This document shows, piece after piece, positions 45,772-55,261 of a DNA stretch of 64,000 nucleotides. Origin of the DNA: Micromonospora sp. NBRC 110009 (GTDB taxonomy: Bacteria; Actinomycetota; Actinomycetes; Mycobacteriales; Micromonosporaceae); the NCBI RefSeq assembly GCF_030518795.1, contig NZ_CP130427.1, positions 744,001 to 808,000 on the forward strand, written 5' to 3'. The position numbers and the translations under genes are program-made. How positions within the stretch are numbered: the first letter of the stretch is position 1; each line of letters opens with the position of its first letter. A model generated the notes under the pieces. It ran no database searches. It saw nothing but the letters and a program-made list of their open reading frames with translations, and was not told where the DNA came from.

Positions 45772-46539
45772 TCAGGCGGTGATCAGCGTGCCGATCTTCT
45801 CACCGCCGACGGCACGGACGATCGTGTCGTCGCCCTGGGCGCCGAAGACCAGCATCGGCAGGCCGTTCTCCATGCAGAGGCTGAAGGCCGCGGCGTCCGC
45901 CACCCGCAGGTTGCGGCGCAGCACCTCGGAGAAGGTGATCGAGTCGAGCTTGCTCGCCGTCGGGTCGATCCGGGGGTCCGCGGTGTAGACCGCGTCCACG
46001 CCGTTCTTGCTCATCAGCACCACGTCGGCGTGGATCTCCAGCGCCCGCTGCGCGGCGACGGTGTCCGTGGAGAAGTACGGCATGCCGGCGCCGGCGCCGA
46101 AGATGACCACCCGGCCCTTCTCCAGGTGCCGGATCGCCCGGAGCGGGATGTACGGCTCGGCGACCTGGGCCATCGTGATGGCGCTCTGCACCCGGGTCTC
46201 GATGCCCTCCTTCTCCAGGAAGTCCTGGAGGGCCAGGCAGTTCATCACCGTGCCGAGCATGCCCATGTAGTCGGCCCGGGCCCGGTCCATGCCGCGCTTC
46301 TGGAGCTCGGCGCCGCGGAAGAAGTTGCCGCCGCCCACGACCACGGAGACCTGCACGCCACGGCGGACCACGGTGGCGATCTGCCGGGCGATGCCCTGCA
46401 CGACGTCCGGGTCGACGCCGATCGCGCCGCCGCCGAAGACCTCGCCGGAGAGCTTCAGCACCACCCGGCGGGCCCGGCCGGGCGGTGGGGCGGTCGGATC
46501 ATCCGCCGCCAGGCTCCGGTCACTCACAACCTGCGTCAT
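45772..46539 (-). CDS. pyrH: Uridylate kinase
   Basis: 255 residues. Amino-acid-kinase fold with [40 protein letters not shown] and [20 protein letters not shown]. Phosphorylates UMP to UDP as a hexamer. A hydrophilic N-terminal extension of about 24 residues is usual in actinobacteria. It sits after a hairpin at 46614-46655 that separates it from tsf. Confidence 0.97.
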   Translation of the reverse strand: MTQVVSDRSLAADDPTAPPPGRARRVVLKLSGEVFGGGAIGVDPDVVQGIARQIATVVRRGVQVSVVVGGGNFFRGAELQKRGMDRARADYMGMLGTVMNCLALQDFLEKEGIETRVQSAITMAQVAEPYIPLRAIRHLEKGRVVIFGAGAGMPYFSTDTVAAQRALEIHADVVLMSKNGVDAVYTADPRIDPTASKLDSITFSEVLRRNLRVADAAAFSLCMENGLPMLVFGAQGDDTIVRAVGGEKIGTLITA

Positions 46540-46613
46540 CCGCCGCGCCCCTTCCGTCGCGCACGTCGCGTGCGCCGCGTACCGCGTAACTGCCGTTGCC
46601 GACCCTATGTGAC

Positions 46614-46655
46614 GAGGAGGCCGCGGTGCCTGTCACGTACACCAGCGGCCTCCTC
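46614..46655 (-). terminator. Large stem-loop between tsf and pyrH
   Basis: Arms GAGGAGGCCGC / GCGGCCTCCTC are perfect, and further GGTG/CACC pairing inside gives a 15-bp stem with one bulge. It is 50 bp downstream of the tsf stop. It probably terminates or attenuates rpsB-tsf, with pyrH started anew from TAGGGT-like sequence just downstream. Confidence 0.75.
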
Positions 46656-46705
46656 ATCGAGGTATTTCCCTGCCGCCGGGCGCGTCATGCGCCCGGTGCG
46701 GCGGC

Positions 46706-47533
46706 TCAGGCCTGGCCGACCTCGAACCGCAGGAAGCGGTTGACCTCGATGCCGGCCTCGGCCAGCACCTGCTTCACCGTCTTCTTGTTGTCGGCGACCG
46801 AGGACTGCTCCAGCAGGACGAAGTCCTTGAAGAAGGCGTTGACCCGGCCCTCGACGATCTTCGGCAGCGCGGCCTCGGGCTTGTTCTCCTCGCGGGCGGT
46901 CTGCTCGGCGATGCGCCGCTCGGACTCGACCACGTCACCCGGGACCTCGTCGCGGGTCAGGTACTTCGGCCGCATGGCGGCGATCTGCATGGCCACGCCG
47001 CGGGCGTCCGCGTCGCCGGCCTCGTCGGCCTTGCCGGCGTACTCGACGAGCACGCCGACCGCCGGCGGCAGGTCCTGGCTCTTGCGGTGCAGGTAGACGG
47101 CGGTGCTGCCGGCCAGCTTGGCGAAGCGGTTGAGCACCAGCTTCTCGCCGATCTTGGCGGACTGCTCCTGGATCAGGTCGGCGACCGGCTTGCCGTCGAT
47201 GCTGCTGGCGAGCAGCTCCTCGGCGTTGGTCACGCCGCTGCTCTCGCCGTGCTCGACCAGCTGCTGGGCCAGCGCGATGAAGGCGTCGTTCTTGGCGACG
47301 AAGTCGGTCTCGCAGTTGAGCTCGAGCAGCGACTTGCCGGAGTGTGCGATGAGGCCGTTGGCGGCGGTGCGGCCGGCCCGCTTGCCGACGTCCTTGGCGC
47401 CCTTGACGCGCAGGATCTCGATGGCCTTGTCGAAGTCGCCCTCGGCCTCCGTCAGCGCCTTCTTGGAGTCCATCATGCCGGCGCCGGTGAGGTCGCGGAG
47501 CTTCTTGACGTCCGCGGCGGTGAAGTTGGACAT
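46706..47533 (-). CDS. tsf: Translation elongation factor Ts
   Basis: 275 residues. N-terminal UBA-like domain and the TDFV-type motif: [20 protein letters not shown] and [20 protein letters not shown]. Nucleotide exchange factor for EF-Tu. Downstream of rpsB in the standard order. Confidence 0.97.
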   Translation of the reverse strand: MSNFTAADVKKLRDLTGAGMMDSKKALTEAEGDFDKAIEILRVKGAKDVGKRAGRTAANGLIAHSGKSLLELNCETDFVAKNDAFIALAQQLVEHGESSGVTNAEELLASSIDGKPVADLIQEQSAKIGEKLVLNRFAKLAGSTAVYLHRKSQDLPPAVGVLVEYAGKADEAGDADARGVAMQIAAMRPKYLTRDEVPGDVVESERRIAEQTAREENKPEAALPKIVEGRVNAFFKDFVLLEQSSVADNKKTVKQVLAEAGIEVNRFLRFEVGQA

Positions 47534-47668
47534 GACTCTCTCTTCGGTGTTTGAGACTGCGGTGGGATGGTCTGGCTGCCGGTTACCCGGATCCGGGCCG
47601 GTTGTGCCCGGCGTACCCGCCGCGCCCCACCGGCCGGGAAATCGGACGGTGGGGACGCGACGGCGCGA

Positions 47669-48496
47669 TCACTCCGCGCTGGCGGTCGCCGGCTGCTCGT
47701 CGCCCTTCTTCGGCTCCTCGAGCAGCTCGCGCTCCCACTCGGCCAGCGGCTCGTCGGCGCCGACCTGGCCCGGCTCGGGCTTCTCGTCGGCGCCGCGGCC
47801 ACGGCCGGAGCGGGCGATCAGACCGTCGGCGACGGCGGCGGCGACGACCTTGGTCAGCAGCTCGGCCGAGCGGATCGCGTCGTCGTTGCCCGGGATCGGG
47901 AAGTCGACCTCGTCCGGGTCGCAGTTGGTGTCGAGCACGGCGATCACCGGGATGCCCAGCTTGCGGGCCTCGTCGACGGCGATGTGCTCCTTCTTGGTGT
48001 CGACCACCCAGACCGCGGCCGGGAGCTTCTGCATGTCGCGCAGGCCACCCAGGGTCTTGGTCAGCTTCTCCTTCTCGCGGGAGAGCTGCAGGGTCTCCTT
48101 CTTGGTGTAACCGGCGGCGGTGCCGCTCAGGTCACCCAGCGCCTCCAGCTCCTTCATCCGCTGGAGCCGCTTGTACACGGTCTGGAAGTTGGTCAGCATG
48201 CCGCCGAGCCAGCGGTGGTTGACGTACGGCTGGCCGACCCGGGTCGCCTGCTCGGAGATTGCCTCCTGGGCCTGCTTCTTGGTGCCGACGAAGAGGATGC
48301 TGCCGCCCCCGGCCACGGTGGTGCGCACGAAGTCGTACGCCTTCTCGATGTAGTCGAGGGTCTGGCGCAGGTCGATGATGTAGATACCGTTGCGCTCGGT
48401 GAAGATGAAGCGCTTCATCTTCGGGTTCCAGCGCCGGGTCTGGTGCCCGAAGTGGACACCGCTCTCCAGCAGCTGGCGCATGGTCACGACGGCCAT
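47669..48496 (-). CDS. rpsB: 30S ribosomal protein S2
   Basis: 275 residues from the ATG at 48496, with AGGAG upstream. [40 protein letters not shown] and [20 protein letters not shown] are diagnostic. An acidic C-terminal tail of about 40 residues is common in actinobacteria. First gene of rpsB-tsf. Confidence 0.98.
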   Translation of the reverse strand: MAVVTMRQLLESGVHFGHQTRRWNPKMKRFIFTERNGIYIIDLRQTLDYIEKAYDFVRTTVAGGGSILFVGTKKQAQEAISEQATRVGQPYVNHRWLGGMLTNFQTVYKRLQRMKELEALGDLSGTAAGYTKKETLQLSREKEKLTKTLGGLRDMQKLPAAVWVVDTKKEHIAVDEARKLGIPVIAVLDTNCDPDEVDFPIPGNDDAIRSAELLTKVVAAAVADGLIARSGRGRGADEKPEPGQVGADEPLAEWERELLEEPKKGDEQPATASAE

Positions 48497-48773
48497 GGTG
48501 GATGCTCCTATTTTATCCCTGGTTGTCCCGTCCGGCCGGCGGCCGGACGCCTGGCGCCCGGTCGCCGGCCATGATGGGCCCGAACAGGGTCGGGACCAGG
48601 GAGGCCGTCGCCCCACGAGAGGTCCGTGGAGAGGGCGCGCGAGGTCGACCGCGCGAGGCGGTCGCCAGTCGACCAGTGTACGCCTCTTCTCCGCGCCCCG
48701 GTCCCGGGGTGCGGGAACGCCCACCGGGACCGATTCCGGACGGGCCAGCCGCCCCGCCGGGGCGGGGGTCGGA

Positions 48774-49652
48774 TCAGCGGGCGCCGAGCGCGGCGGCGAC
48801 GAAGAGCACCAACCCGACGGTCAGGTAGGCGGTCGGCGGCCGGAGCCAGCCGCGGCTGCCGTCGGCGAGCGCCAGCCCGCCGGTGCGCAGCCCGTACAGG
48901 CCGGCCCCGAAGATCGGCAGGCCGAGCACGAGGAACGTGCCCACCACCACGTGCGAGGTGGAGACCGGATTGCCGACCAGGCCGCGCAGCAGCACCCGCA
49001 GCGCGGGGATCTCCAGGACCAGCACCACCGCCGCCAGCAGCACGGCCAGCGCCGGCCGACGGGTGCGGTAGACCCCGTCCCCCGGCGCCGGCCCGTCCGG
49101 TCGCGGCGCCACCGACGGCATCGGGCCGGTCGGCATCTCCAGCGGGTGCGGCGCCGCGCCGCCCGCCTCGGCGAAGGGCGCGCCGGGCCGTTCCCCGACG
49201 GTCAGCGGCGTGTGCCCGACGTGGGCCGGCCGGTCCCCGACGCCGCCCGGCGCGGGGAGGGTCGGCTCGGCCGGGCGGATCGGCTCGACGATCGGGTAGC
49301 CACCCGGCGAGCCGGACCGCAGTGGGTCCCCGCCGTACTGGTCCCCGGCGTTCTCCCGCCCGGGCCGGCCGCTCCCGCGCTCGCCCGGCATCTCGCCGGA
49401 GATCTCCGCGGGGTCGTCCGCGCGGTGCGACCGCCGGTGGCCGTCGCCGTCGGCGCCCAGCGGGTCGGCGGCACCGAACCCGCCGGTGTCGCCGTACCGG
49501 CTCGCACCGCCGCGCTGCTCGGGAATTCGGAAGTCGTCGTCGCGGTAGCGCGGCTCGCCGGCCCGCCAGTCCGGCTCGCCGTATCCCTGGTCGCCCCAGG
49601 GTGGCCCCTGCTGATCCTCGGGAAAGCTCCGTCGTCCGTCCACGACCGGCAC
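48774..49652 (-). CDS. Membrane protein with long disordered N-terminus, unknown function
   Basis: 292 residues from the GTG at 49652 (GTG 49643 is an alternative). Residues 1-190 are rich in Gly, Asp, Arg and Pro; the C-terminal 100 residues hold about three hydrophobic helices ([57 protein letters not shown]). Looks like an actinobacterial tail-anchored-style membrane protein. No family recognised. It sits between rpsB and the rearranged yraN-dprA region. Confidence 0.65.
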   Translation of the reverse strand: MPVVDGRRSFPEDQQGPPWGDQGYGEPDWRAGEPRYRDDDFRIPEQRGGASRYGDTGGFGAADPLGADGDGHRRSHRADDPAEISGEMPGERGSGRPGRENAGDQYGGDPLRSGSPGGYPIVEPIRPAEPTLPAPGGVGDRPAHVGHTPLTVGERPGAPFAEAGGAAPHPLEMPTGPMPSVAPRPDGPAPGDGVYRTRRPALAVLLAAVVLVLEIPALRVLLRGLVGNPVSTSHVVVGTFLVLGLPIFGAGLYGLRTGGLALADGSRGWLRPPTAYLTVGLVLFVAAALGAR

Positions 49653-49856
49653 GGTATGCGACCGGATCCACCGGCGCCATCCGCACCCCGGGTGAGATCG
49701 CCGCTGGTCAATGGGGTCGGCGGTGTCGGCGAGGCGGCGCCGGCTCCCTAGCCCAACGGGTCCATGATCGTCGGGCCGTCCACAGGCGGGTCCGTCGTCC
49801 ACGGTCGGGCGGTCGGCGGGCGGTGGCATCGGCCGCGAGAACGCAGCCTGAGCGGC

Positions 49857-49938
49857 ATGACGAAGCGGAACCAGGCCGTCGGCGCGTACGGCGAGCGGTG
49901 CGCGGTCCGGCACCTGATCGAGACGGGGCTGCGCCCGC
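49857..49938 (+). pseudogene. yraN: yraN 5' fragment (about 27 codons)
   Basis: ATG 49857 encodes [20 protein letters not shown] then IETGLRP, the conserved N-terminus of YraN/UPF0102 (pattern GxxGExxAxxxLxxxG). After about codon 27 the frame becomes unrelated sequence, and the expected catalytic GEIDLIA and EVKTR motifs are absent. This marks a rearrangement breakpoint: sequence from a serine recombinase follows immediately. In other actinobacteria intact yraN lies beside comM and dprA. Confidence 0.8.
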
Positions 49939-49939
49939 C

Positions 49940-50470
49940 CGCCGCGCCGACCACCTCCCCGCGGTGCCGTCGTACGTCTGCAAGGCCAGCAAGTGCGTCA
50001 GCCGCAACGCCGAAGAGCTGGACGGGTACGTCGGCGCGATCGTGGTCGAGCGGCTGTCCCGCCCGGACGTCGCCGAGCTGCTCACGGGCACGGGCCGGCC
50101 CGACTCCGGCGCGCTGCAGCTGGACGCCACGGCGCTGCGCGAGCGGCTCGACGGCCTGGCCGCCGCGTACGCCGACGGGGCGATCGACGTCCGGCAGCTG
50201 CGCGAGGGATCGGAGCGGCTGCGCGCCCGGCTCGCCGAGGTGGAGGACCAGCTGGCCACCGCCGACCGCGGCGACGCGCTGGCCGGGCTGATCGGGGTCG
50301 CCGACCCGGGCAAGGCGTGGGATGCGCTCGACCTGCACCGGCGCCGGGCGGTGGTCGACACGCTGATGACGGTGACGATCGACCGGACGCGGAAGGGCCG
50401 GCCACGCGGCTGGACGCCGGGCAGCCCGTACTTCGATCCGTCCACCGTGGGCATCGTGTGGAAGAGCTGA
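49940..50470 (+). pseudogene. C-terminal fragment of a large serine recombinase
   Basis: This frame, different from yraN', reads [20 protein letters not shown] followed by a coiled-coil stretch (LREGSERLRARLAEVEDQLA) and a recombinase-type end (LDLHRRRAVVDTLMTVTIDR), finishing TPGSPYFDPSTVGIVWKS. It is the zinc-ribbon, coiled-coil and tail of phage/ICE-type large serine integrases (normally about 450-600 residues). The catalytic serine domain is missing, so it cannot recombine DNA. It is the residue of an integrated element. Confidence 0.8.
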
Positions 50471-50521
50471 ACCGGGCCCGCTGCGGTGAGATCCATAACG
50501 GACGCGTAAACGGTCTTCGCT

Positions 50522-50535
50522 GCTAAGCTCTTAGC
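50522..50535. promoter_or_regulatory. Palindrome GCTAAGCTCTTAGC upstream of the element remnant genes
   Basis: Perfect 6-bp arms around CT, 39 bp before the ATG at 50574. It contains a TAAGCT -10-like hexamer, so it may be an operator-promoter of the mobile-element genes. Confidence 0.4.
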
Positions 50536-50573
50536 ATGACGTCGACGCAGGGGCCCGGGAGTGCCCGCTACTC

Positions 50574-50801
50574 ATGCCCGACGTCGTGCTCTCAAAGCGC
50601 GGGCGATACGCCGCGCTGAAGCGCCGCCATGGCGCTGACCATCCCACCACCCAAGCCGCATCGCGCGAGCTGCGGGAAGCCACCCTCGCACGGCACATCA
50701 CCCGCCTGGTCGACCAGGCCCCGCCGCTGACCGATGAGCAGCGCGCCCGCCTGGCCGGTCTCCTGCGCCCGGCTGGCGGCCAGGCGGGCGAGGCGGCGTG
50801 A
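50574..50801 (+). CDS. Small mobile-element-type hypothetical protein
   Basis: 75 residues. The C-terminal half, LARHITRLVDQAPPLTDEQR followed by ARLAGLL, is a motif I associate with small proteins next to integrases and replication genes in actinomycete integrative elements and prophages. Function unknown. Its stop overlaps the next GTG (GTGA), so the two are coupled. No matching intact element surrounds it. Confidence 0.6.
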   Translation: MPDVVLSKRGRYAALKRRHGADHPTTQAASRELREATLARHITRLVDQAPPLTDEQRARLAGLLRPAGGQAGEAA

Positions 50802-51247
50802 CCGTCATCGCCGTCCACGACCCGACCCGGCAGGCCGAGCAGATCGTCATCGGCGCCGCAATGATGACCGTCGAGCACGCCGACCAGCTGCTCGCCCTGG
50901 TCGCCGTCGACCAGCTGGGCACGCCCGCGCCGCCCGTCGGCAGGCGGATCGGCGTCGACCTGGCCCCGCCGGCGCGGGCACCCGAACGCGTCCGGGACCG
51001 GCTGGACGACGCGGCAACCCAGGTGCTGGAGGCACTCCCCCGGCGCAAGGCGCTCGCCCTGGACAGCGTCGCCGCCCGCGCCGGGGTGGACCTGCGCACC
51101 GCCATCCGGAAGCTGTCCATGCTGGAGGAACTGGCCCTGGTGGTCCGCCGCGACGACGGCTACGCCCTCGCCCCGTCCGGGAATCGCCGCGAAGCCGGTC
51201 CCGCGGAGGTCCGCGACTCGGACGGGAATGCTCGCCCGCAGCGGTGA
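50798..51247 (+). CDS. Chimeric ORF: DnaB-N-like segment fused to the DprA C-terminal winged helix
   Basis: 149 residues. Residues 1-42 (AVHDPTRQAEQIVIGAAMMT) resemble the opening of DnaB-like helicase N-domain proteins of actinomycete elements. From about residue 48, GRRIGVDLAPPARAPERVRD and ATQVLEALPRRKALALDSVA then AARAGVDLRTAIRKLSMLEE match the end of DprA including its winged-helix domain. The Rossmann-type DNA-binding core of DprA is absent, so this is not a working DprA. The join lies near 50940. The ORF is open and may be expressed as a small DNA-binding-like protein. Confidence 0.65.
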   Translation: MTVIAVHDPTRQAEQIVIGAAMMTVEHADQLLALVAVDQLGTPAPPVGRRIGVDLAPPARAPERVRDRLDDAATQVLEALPRRKALALDSVAARAGVDLRTAIRKLSMLEELALVVRRDDGYALAPSGNRREAGPAEVRDSDGNARPQR

Positions 51248-51361
51248 CCGTGCGGAGACCGGAGACGACGATGCCCGGTTCCCGGGCGCCAGGCGATGCC
51301 CGGCCCCCGCACGGCGCAGATCAGCCCGGCGAGGTGGGCCTGCCCGACCCACCGACCACAC

Positions 51362-51697
51362 TCAGTCGCCCTCGAAGCGGATCTCCACGTCGAAGCTTTC
51401 CAGGCAGCGCCGGGCGAGCCGCACGAGGCGGCGGACCTGCTCAACCTCCGCGGGCGCCCGGGCCACCTCGGCCAGGCAGCGCAGCTCGGCGAGCAACTGC
51501 GGGGCCGACCCGGCGGTGACCACCAGCTCACCGAGGGGGTCGACGCGGTCCAGCAGCGGCGTACGTCCCCCGCCCCGCACCCGCTTGAGCAGGTCCAGCA
51601 GCACGTCGTCGGGATCCGCCACCGTCTCGGACGCGACGTACGACGGCCGGCGGCGGGCGGGTCCGGCCCGCACCAGCCGGTAGAGGACGGCATCCAC
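51362..51697 (-). CDS. Hypothetical protein
   Basis: 111 residues from the GTG at 51697 (GTG 51703 also possible), preceded by GGGAG. It is helical, with LLDLLKRVRGGGRTPLLDRV and QLLAELRCLAEVARAPAEVE, ending FDVEIRFEGD. No family recognised and no membrane segment. It lies between the dprA remnant and xerC on the opposite strand. Confidence 0.5.
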   Translation of the reverse strand: MDAVLYRLVRAGPARRRPSYVASETVADPDDVLLDLLKRVRGGGRTPLLDRVDPLGELVVTAGSAPQLLAELRCLAEVARAPAEVEQVRRLVRLARRCLESFDVEIRFEGD

Positions 51698-52152
51698 ACC
51701 CACTCCCGCTCCCCCTTTCGGGCATCGCTCCCCCCGGGACCGACACCCCTTCCGTCCGACTCGCGAATCACCCTTCCGTGCCGGCACCCATCGGTGCCCG
51801 GCCGTCCGGCACCGTCCCGACCGCCGACGCGGCACAGGAGGCACCAGAGTCGGTAACGTGCCGCATCGGGTCGTCGCCACGCCCGACGAGGCCGCCACCG
51901 TCCTTTTCGTAGGAACAGTTTCCCCTGTCCAGGTCGCGTTCAGCCACCCCCCGACGGCGCGCCGTCCGCGGCGACGCCCCGACCGGTATACGGGGCGGCG
52001 GTGCGGCGGCCGGCCCACCGCGTGACCGCGCCGTAGGCTGGGGCGGTGTCCGCCGAGGTGACCGCTCGCACCGGCTCCGGCCTGCCGCCGGGTGCCTCCG
52101 GCGCGGCGGCCCGCCGGCGCCCCGGGCCGGTCCCACCCGACCGGCGGGCCCG
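51698..52152. other. 455-bp intergenic region without a recognised gene
   Basis: No convincing coding frame or RNA gene. The middle (about 51890-51940) is locally less GC-rich (TCCTTTTCGTAGGAACAG) and probably holds promoter sequence for the flanking divergent genes; no clear -35/-10 pair could be assigned. Confidence 0.4.
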
Positions 52153-53265
52153 GTGAGCGCGGGCCGGCCCGGCACCCGGGCCGTCCACGAGGGGCTGCCC
52201 CCCGCGATGCGGGAGGCGGTGGACGACTTCGCCGACCACCTGGCCCGGGTCCGCAACCGCTCCGCGCACACCGTGCGGGCGTACGTCACCGACCTGGTCT
52301 CCCTGCTCGACCACGCGGTCCGCATGGGGTGCGCCGACCTGTCGGAGCTGGATCTGACCGTGCTGCGGAGCTGGCTGGCGAAGCAGCGGACGACGGGCAT
52401 CGCCCGGACCTCGCTGGCCCGCCGGGCCGCGGCCGCGCGCACCTTCAGCGCATGGGCGCACCGCAACGGCCTGTTCGCCGCCGACGTGGCCGCCGCGCTG
52501 GCCAGTCCACGGGCCCACCGCGACCTGCCCACGGTGCTGCGCGCCGACCAGGCCGCCGCGCTCATGGAGAGTCCGCGCCGGGCCACCGGTCGGGCTGCGG
52601 GCGACGACCGGGTCGCCGATCCGGCCGGCGGTCACCAGGGGAGCGACGACGGCTCCCCGGGCGTCGCACACCACGGCGAGGCCGGCAGCTCGCCCGGCGA
52701 GGCGCGCGGCCGGGACGACGGCGTGCCACCTGACCGGGCGCGAGACAGCGCGGGCGACGAGGCGGTACTGCTGCGCGACCGGGTGCTGCTGGAACTGCTC
52801 TACGGCACCGGGGTACGGATAAGCGAGGCGTGCGGCCTGGACCTCGCCGACGTCGACCACTCCCGCCGGGTGGTGCGCGTGCTCGGCAAGGGCGGCCGGG
52901 AACGGGCCGTGCCGTACGGGGTGCCGGCGCAGCGCGCGCTGGACGAGTGGCTCGACCGGGGTCGGCCGGCCCTGGCCGGTCCGGCATCCGGTGCGGCCCT
53001 GCTGCTCGGGGCGCGGGGCGGGCGGCTCAATCCGACGACCGCGCGACGGATCGTCGCCGGGTACGCCGAAGCCGCCGGCCTGCCCCGTACCACGCCGCAC
53101 GGGCTGCGGCACTCGGCCGCGACCCACCTGCTGGAGGGCGGCGCGGACCTGCGGGCCGTGCAGGAGCTGCTCGGCCACTCCTCGCTGGCCAGCACCCAGA
53201 TCTACACACACGTCTCGGTGGAACGGCTGCGTGCGGCGTACCGGCAGGCGCACCCCCGGGCCTGA
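52153..53265 (+). CDS. xerC: Tyrosine recombinase XerC with an inserted linker
   Basis: 370 residues versus about 300-320 for XerC. N-terminal SAM-like domain (FADHLARVRNRSAHTVRAYV) and catalytic domain with Arg222 (TGVRISEACGL), Lys246 (LGKGGRERAVP), His316-x2-Arg319, His342 and nucleophile Tyr351. It resolves chromosome dimers at dif with XerD. Residues about 141-203 between the domains are a low-complexity Asp/Gly/Ala/Arg insertion, accounting for the extra length. GTG start at 52153. Part of the inverted block. Confidence 0.88.
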   Translation: MSAGRPGTRAVHEGLPPAMREAVDDFADHLARVRNRSAHTVRAYVTDLVSLLDHAVRMGCADLSELDLTVLRSWLAKQRTTGIARTSLARRAAAARTFSAWAHRNGLFAADVAAALASPRAHRDLPTVLRADQAAALMESPRRATGRAAGDDRVADPAGGHQGSDDGSPGVAHHGEAGSSPGEARGRDDGVPPDRARDSAGDEAVLLRDRVLLELLYGTGVRISEACGLDLADVDHSRRVVRVLGKGGRERAVPYGVPAQRALDEWLDRGRPALAGPASGAALLLGARGGRLNPTTARRIVAGYAEAAGLPRTTPHGLRHSAATHLLEGGADLRAVQELLGHSSLASTQIYTHVSVERLRAAYRQAHPRA

Positions 53266-53321
53266 CCGACCGGGACCCGGGAACCCCGAGTTGATGATCC
53301 ACGGCGGGCTACGATCGGTTG

Positions 53322-54503
53322 ATGACGGTCCCGCAGCCGCCCGAGCCGATTCCCGGGGCTCGGCTGCTCTTCTCCCTCGATCCGTCGGTCAGCCACCTCA
53401 ACCACGGGTCGTTCGGCGCGGTCCCGATCGGCGTGCAGCGGGCCCAGCAGCGGCTGCGCGACGAGATGGAGTCGAACCCGCTCCGCTTCTTCACCCAGGG
53501 CCTCGTCGACCGGATCGCCCACACCCGGCGGCACCTGGCCGCCTTCCTGGGGGCCGACCCGGACGGCACCGCCCTGGTGGGCAACGCCACCACCGGCGCG
53601 GCGGTGGTGCTCCAGTCGCTCGGCCTACGCCCCGGCGACGAGGTGCTGACCACCGACCACGGCTACGGCGCGGTCGCCTTCTCGGTCGACCGGGAGTGCG
53701 GGCGGACCGGTGCGGTCCACCGCACCCTGCCGGTGCCGCTGACCGCCACCGACGAGGAGGTGGTCGAGATCGTCCGGGCCGGGCTGCGGCCCGGGCGGAC
53801 CCGGCTGCTGATCGTCGACCAGATCACCTCGCCCACCGCGCGGCTCTTCCCGACGGCCGCGATCGTCGGGGTGGCCCGGGAGCACGGGGTGCCGGTGCTG
53901 GTCGACGCGGCGCACGCCCCGGGCATGCTGCCGATCACGGTGGCCTCGATCGGCGCCGACTTCTGGGTCGGCAACCTGCACAAGTGGGCGTACGCGCCGC
54001 GGGGCACCGCCGCGCTGGTGGTCGCCGAGCCGTGGCGCGAGCGGATCCAGCCGCTGGTGGTCTCCTGGGAGCAGGGCAGCGGCTTCCCCACCCGGGTGGA
54101 GTGGCAGGCGACGCTGGACTACACCGGCTGGCTGGCCGCCCCGGTGGGTCTGTTCACCCTGCGCAGCCTGGGCGTGGACCGGGTACGCGCGCACAACGCG
54201 GCGCTGGCCGCGTACGGGCAACGGATGGTCGGGGACGCGCTCGGGGTGGCGCCGGCCGACCTGCCGGAGCCCGGCGGGCCGACGGTCGCCATGCGCCTCG
54301 TCCCGCTGCCGCCGGGCGTCGCCACCACCATCGACGCGGCCCACGAACTGCGCGCCCGGATCGCCGAGAAGCTCAACGCCGAGGTGTCGGTGGCCGGCTG
54401 GAACGGCCAGGGCTGGCTACGCCTCTGCGGCCAGGTCTACAACACCCCGGAGGAGTACGACCGGCTGGCCGTCCGCCTCCCCACGCTGCTCGCCCGGGGC
54501 TGA
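53322..54503 (+). CDS. PLP-dependent aminotransferase class V (isopenicillin N epimerase-like)
   Basis: 393 residues. Begins with SHLNHGSFGAVPIGVQRAQQ; PLP site VLVDAAHAPGMLPITVASIG; Schiff-base lysine in FWVGNLHKWAYAPRGTAAL. Related to CefD-like epimerases/lyases and cysteine-desulfurase-like enzymes; the actual substrate is unknown and there is no beta-lactam context. TACGAT lies 6-7 nt before the ATG, suggesting a leaderless mRNA. Downstream of xerC by 56 bp. Confidence 0.88.
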   Translation: MTVPQPPEPIPGARLLFSLDPSVSHLNHGSFGAVPIGVQRAQQRLRDEMESNPLRFFTQGLVDRIAHTRRHLAAFLGADPDGTALVGNATTGAAVVLQSLGLRPGDEVLTTDHGYGAVAFSVDRECGRTGAVHRTLPVPLTATDEEVVEIVRAGLRPGRTRLLIVDQITSPTARLFPTAAIVGVAREHGVPVLVDAAHAPGMLPITVASIGADFWVGNLHKWAYAPRGTAALVVAEPWRERIQPLVVSWEQGSGFPTRVEWQATLDYTGWLAAPVGLFTLRSLGVDRVRAHNAALAAYGQRMVGDALGVAPADLPEPGGPTVAMRLVPLPPGVATTIDAAHELRARIAEKLNAEVSVAGWNGQGWLRLCGQVYNTPEEYDRLAVRLPTLLARG

Positions 54504-54511
54504 ACCGCCGG

Positions 54512-55128
54512 TCACCCGGCCCCGCCGCCGTCGACCGGCGCGGGGTCCGGATCCAGCGGGAGCAGCCGGACCGCGCCGAGGCCGAGCAGGGCGAGCGGGT
54601 CGAGGTACTCCTCGCCCCGGCGCAGCCCCCAGTGCAGGCAGGCCTCGGCGGGGCAGCCGGGGTGGCCGGCGAGCAGGACGCCGATCGGCGCGCCGGCGGC
54701 GACCGGGGCGCCGGCCGGCAGCCCGGGGCGTACCGGTTCGTAGGTGGTCCGCAGCCCGCCCGCGTGCCCGACGGTGACCACCGGACGCCCGGCGACCACC
54801 CCGGCGAACAGGACGGCGCCGGCGCCGGCGGCGCGGACCTCGGCACCGGGGGTGGCGGCCAGGTCGACTCCCCGGTGGCCGGGCAGCCACGGCTGCGGTG
54901 GCGGGTCGAACCGGCGTACCGGTCGGGGCGGGCCGGCGAGCGGCCAGCGGAACCGCGGGCCGTCCACGGCCACCGGGGCGGCGACCGGACGCACCGCCGC
55001 CCCGCCGGCTCGGGTGGGGCCGGGACCGCCGCCGCCCGAAGGGGCGGCCGGGCGACCGGACCGGCCGGGGCAGGGAGGACGAGCAGCAGTGTTCCGAGGG
55101 CCGTGGCCCTTCGCAGCAGGGTCCGCAC
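54512..55128 (-). pseudogene. M23 family (LytM-type) peptidase, apparently frameshifted
   Basis: Frame one from GTG 55128 gives a signal peptide (VRTLLRRATALGTLLLVLPA, PAGPVARP). The catalytic domain follows in another frame, ending at 54512: WLPGHRGVDLAATPGAEVRA and CPAEACLHWGLRRGEEYLDP, with the zinc ligands of HxxxD and the final His. The two frames join only if one base is added in the G-rich run near 55000-55010. The first His of the usual HxH is Cys. Either a real 1-nt deletion or a sequence error. A shorter product from GTG 54994 would lack export. Confidence 0.7.
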
Positions 55129-55261
55129 GCCGGGCAGCCTGCCGCCGCGAGGGGCCCGGCCGCCACCGCCGCCACCAATCACTGTGGACGGCGGGCGCGC
55201 TGTGGACGGCCCCCCACTCCGGCGGCGGATCTGCTACCCGCCCGCCGCCTATGCTGGCCGC

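Noticed and set aside
48626..49963. Plus-strand frame continuous with the serine recombinase fragment upstream of 49940
   Set aside because: The upstream portion is Arg/Pro-rich shadow of the minus-strand membrane protein, not the missing recombinase catalytic domain.
52991..55261. Long plus-strand frame ahead of the methyltransferase at 55262
   Set aside because: It overlaps xerC and the aminotransferase in another frame and has no recognisable domain; only the part from GTG 55262 is real.
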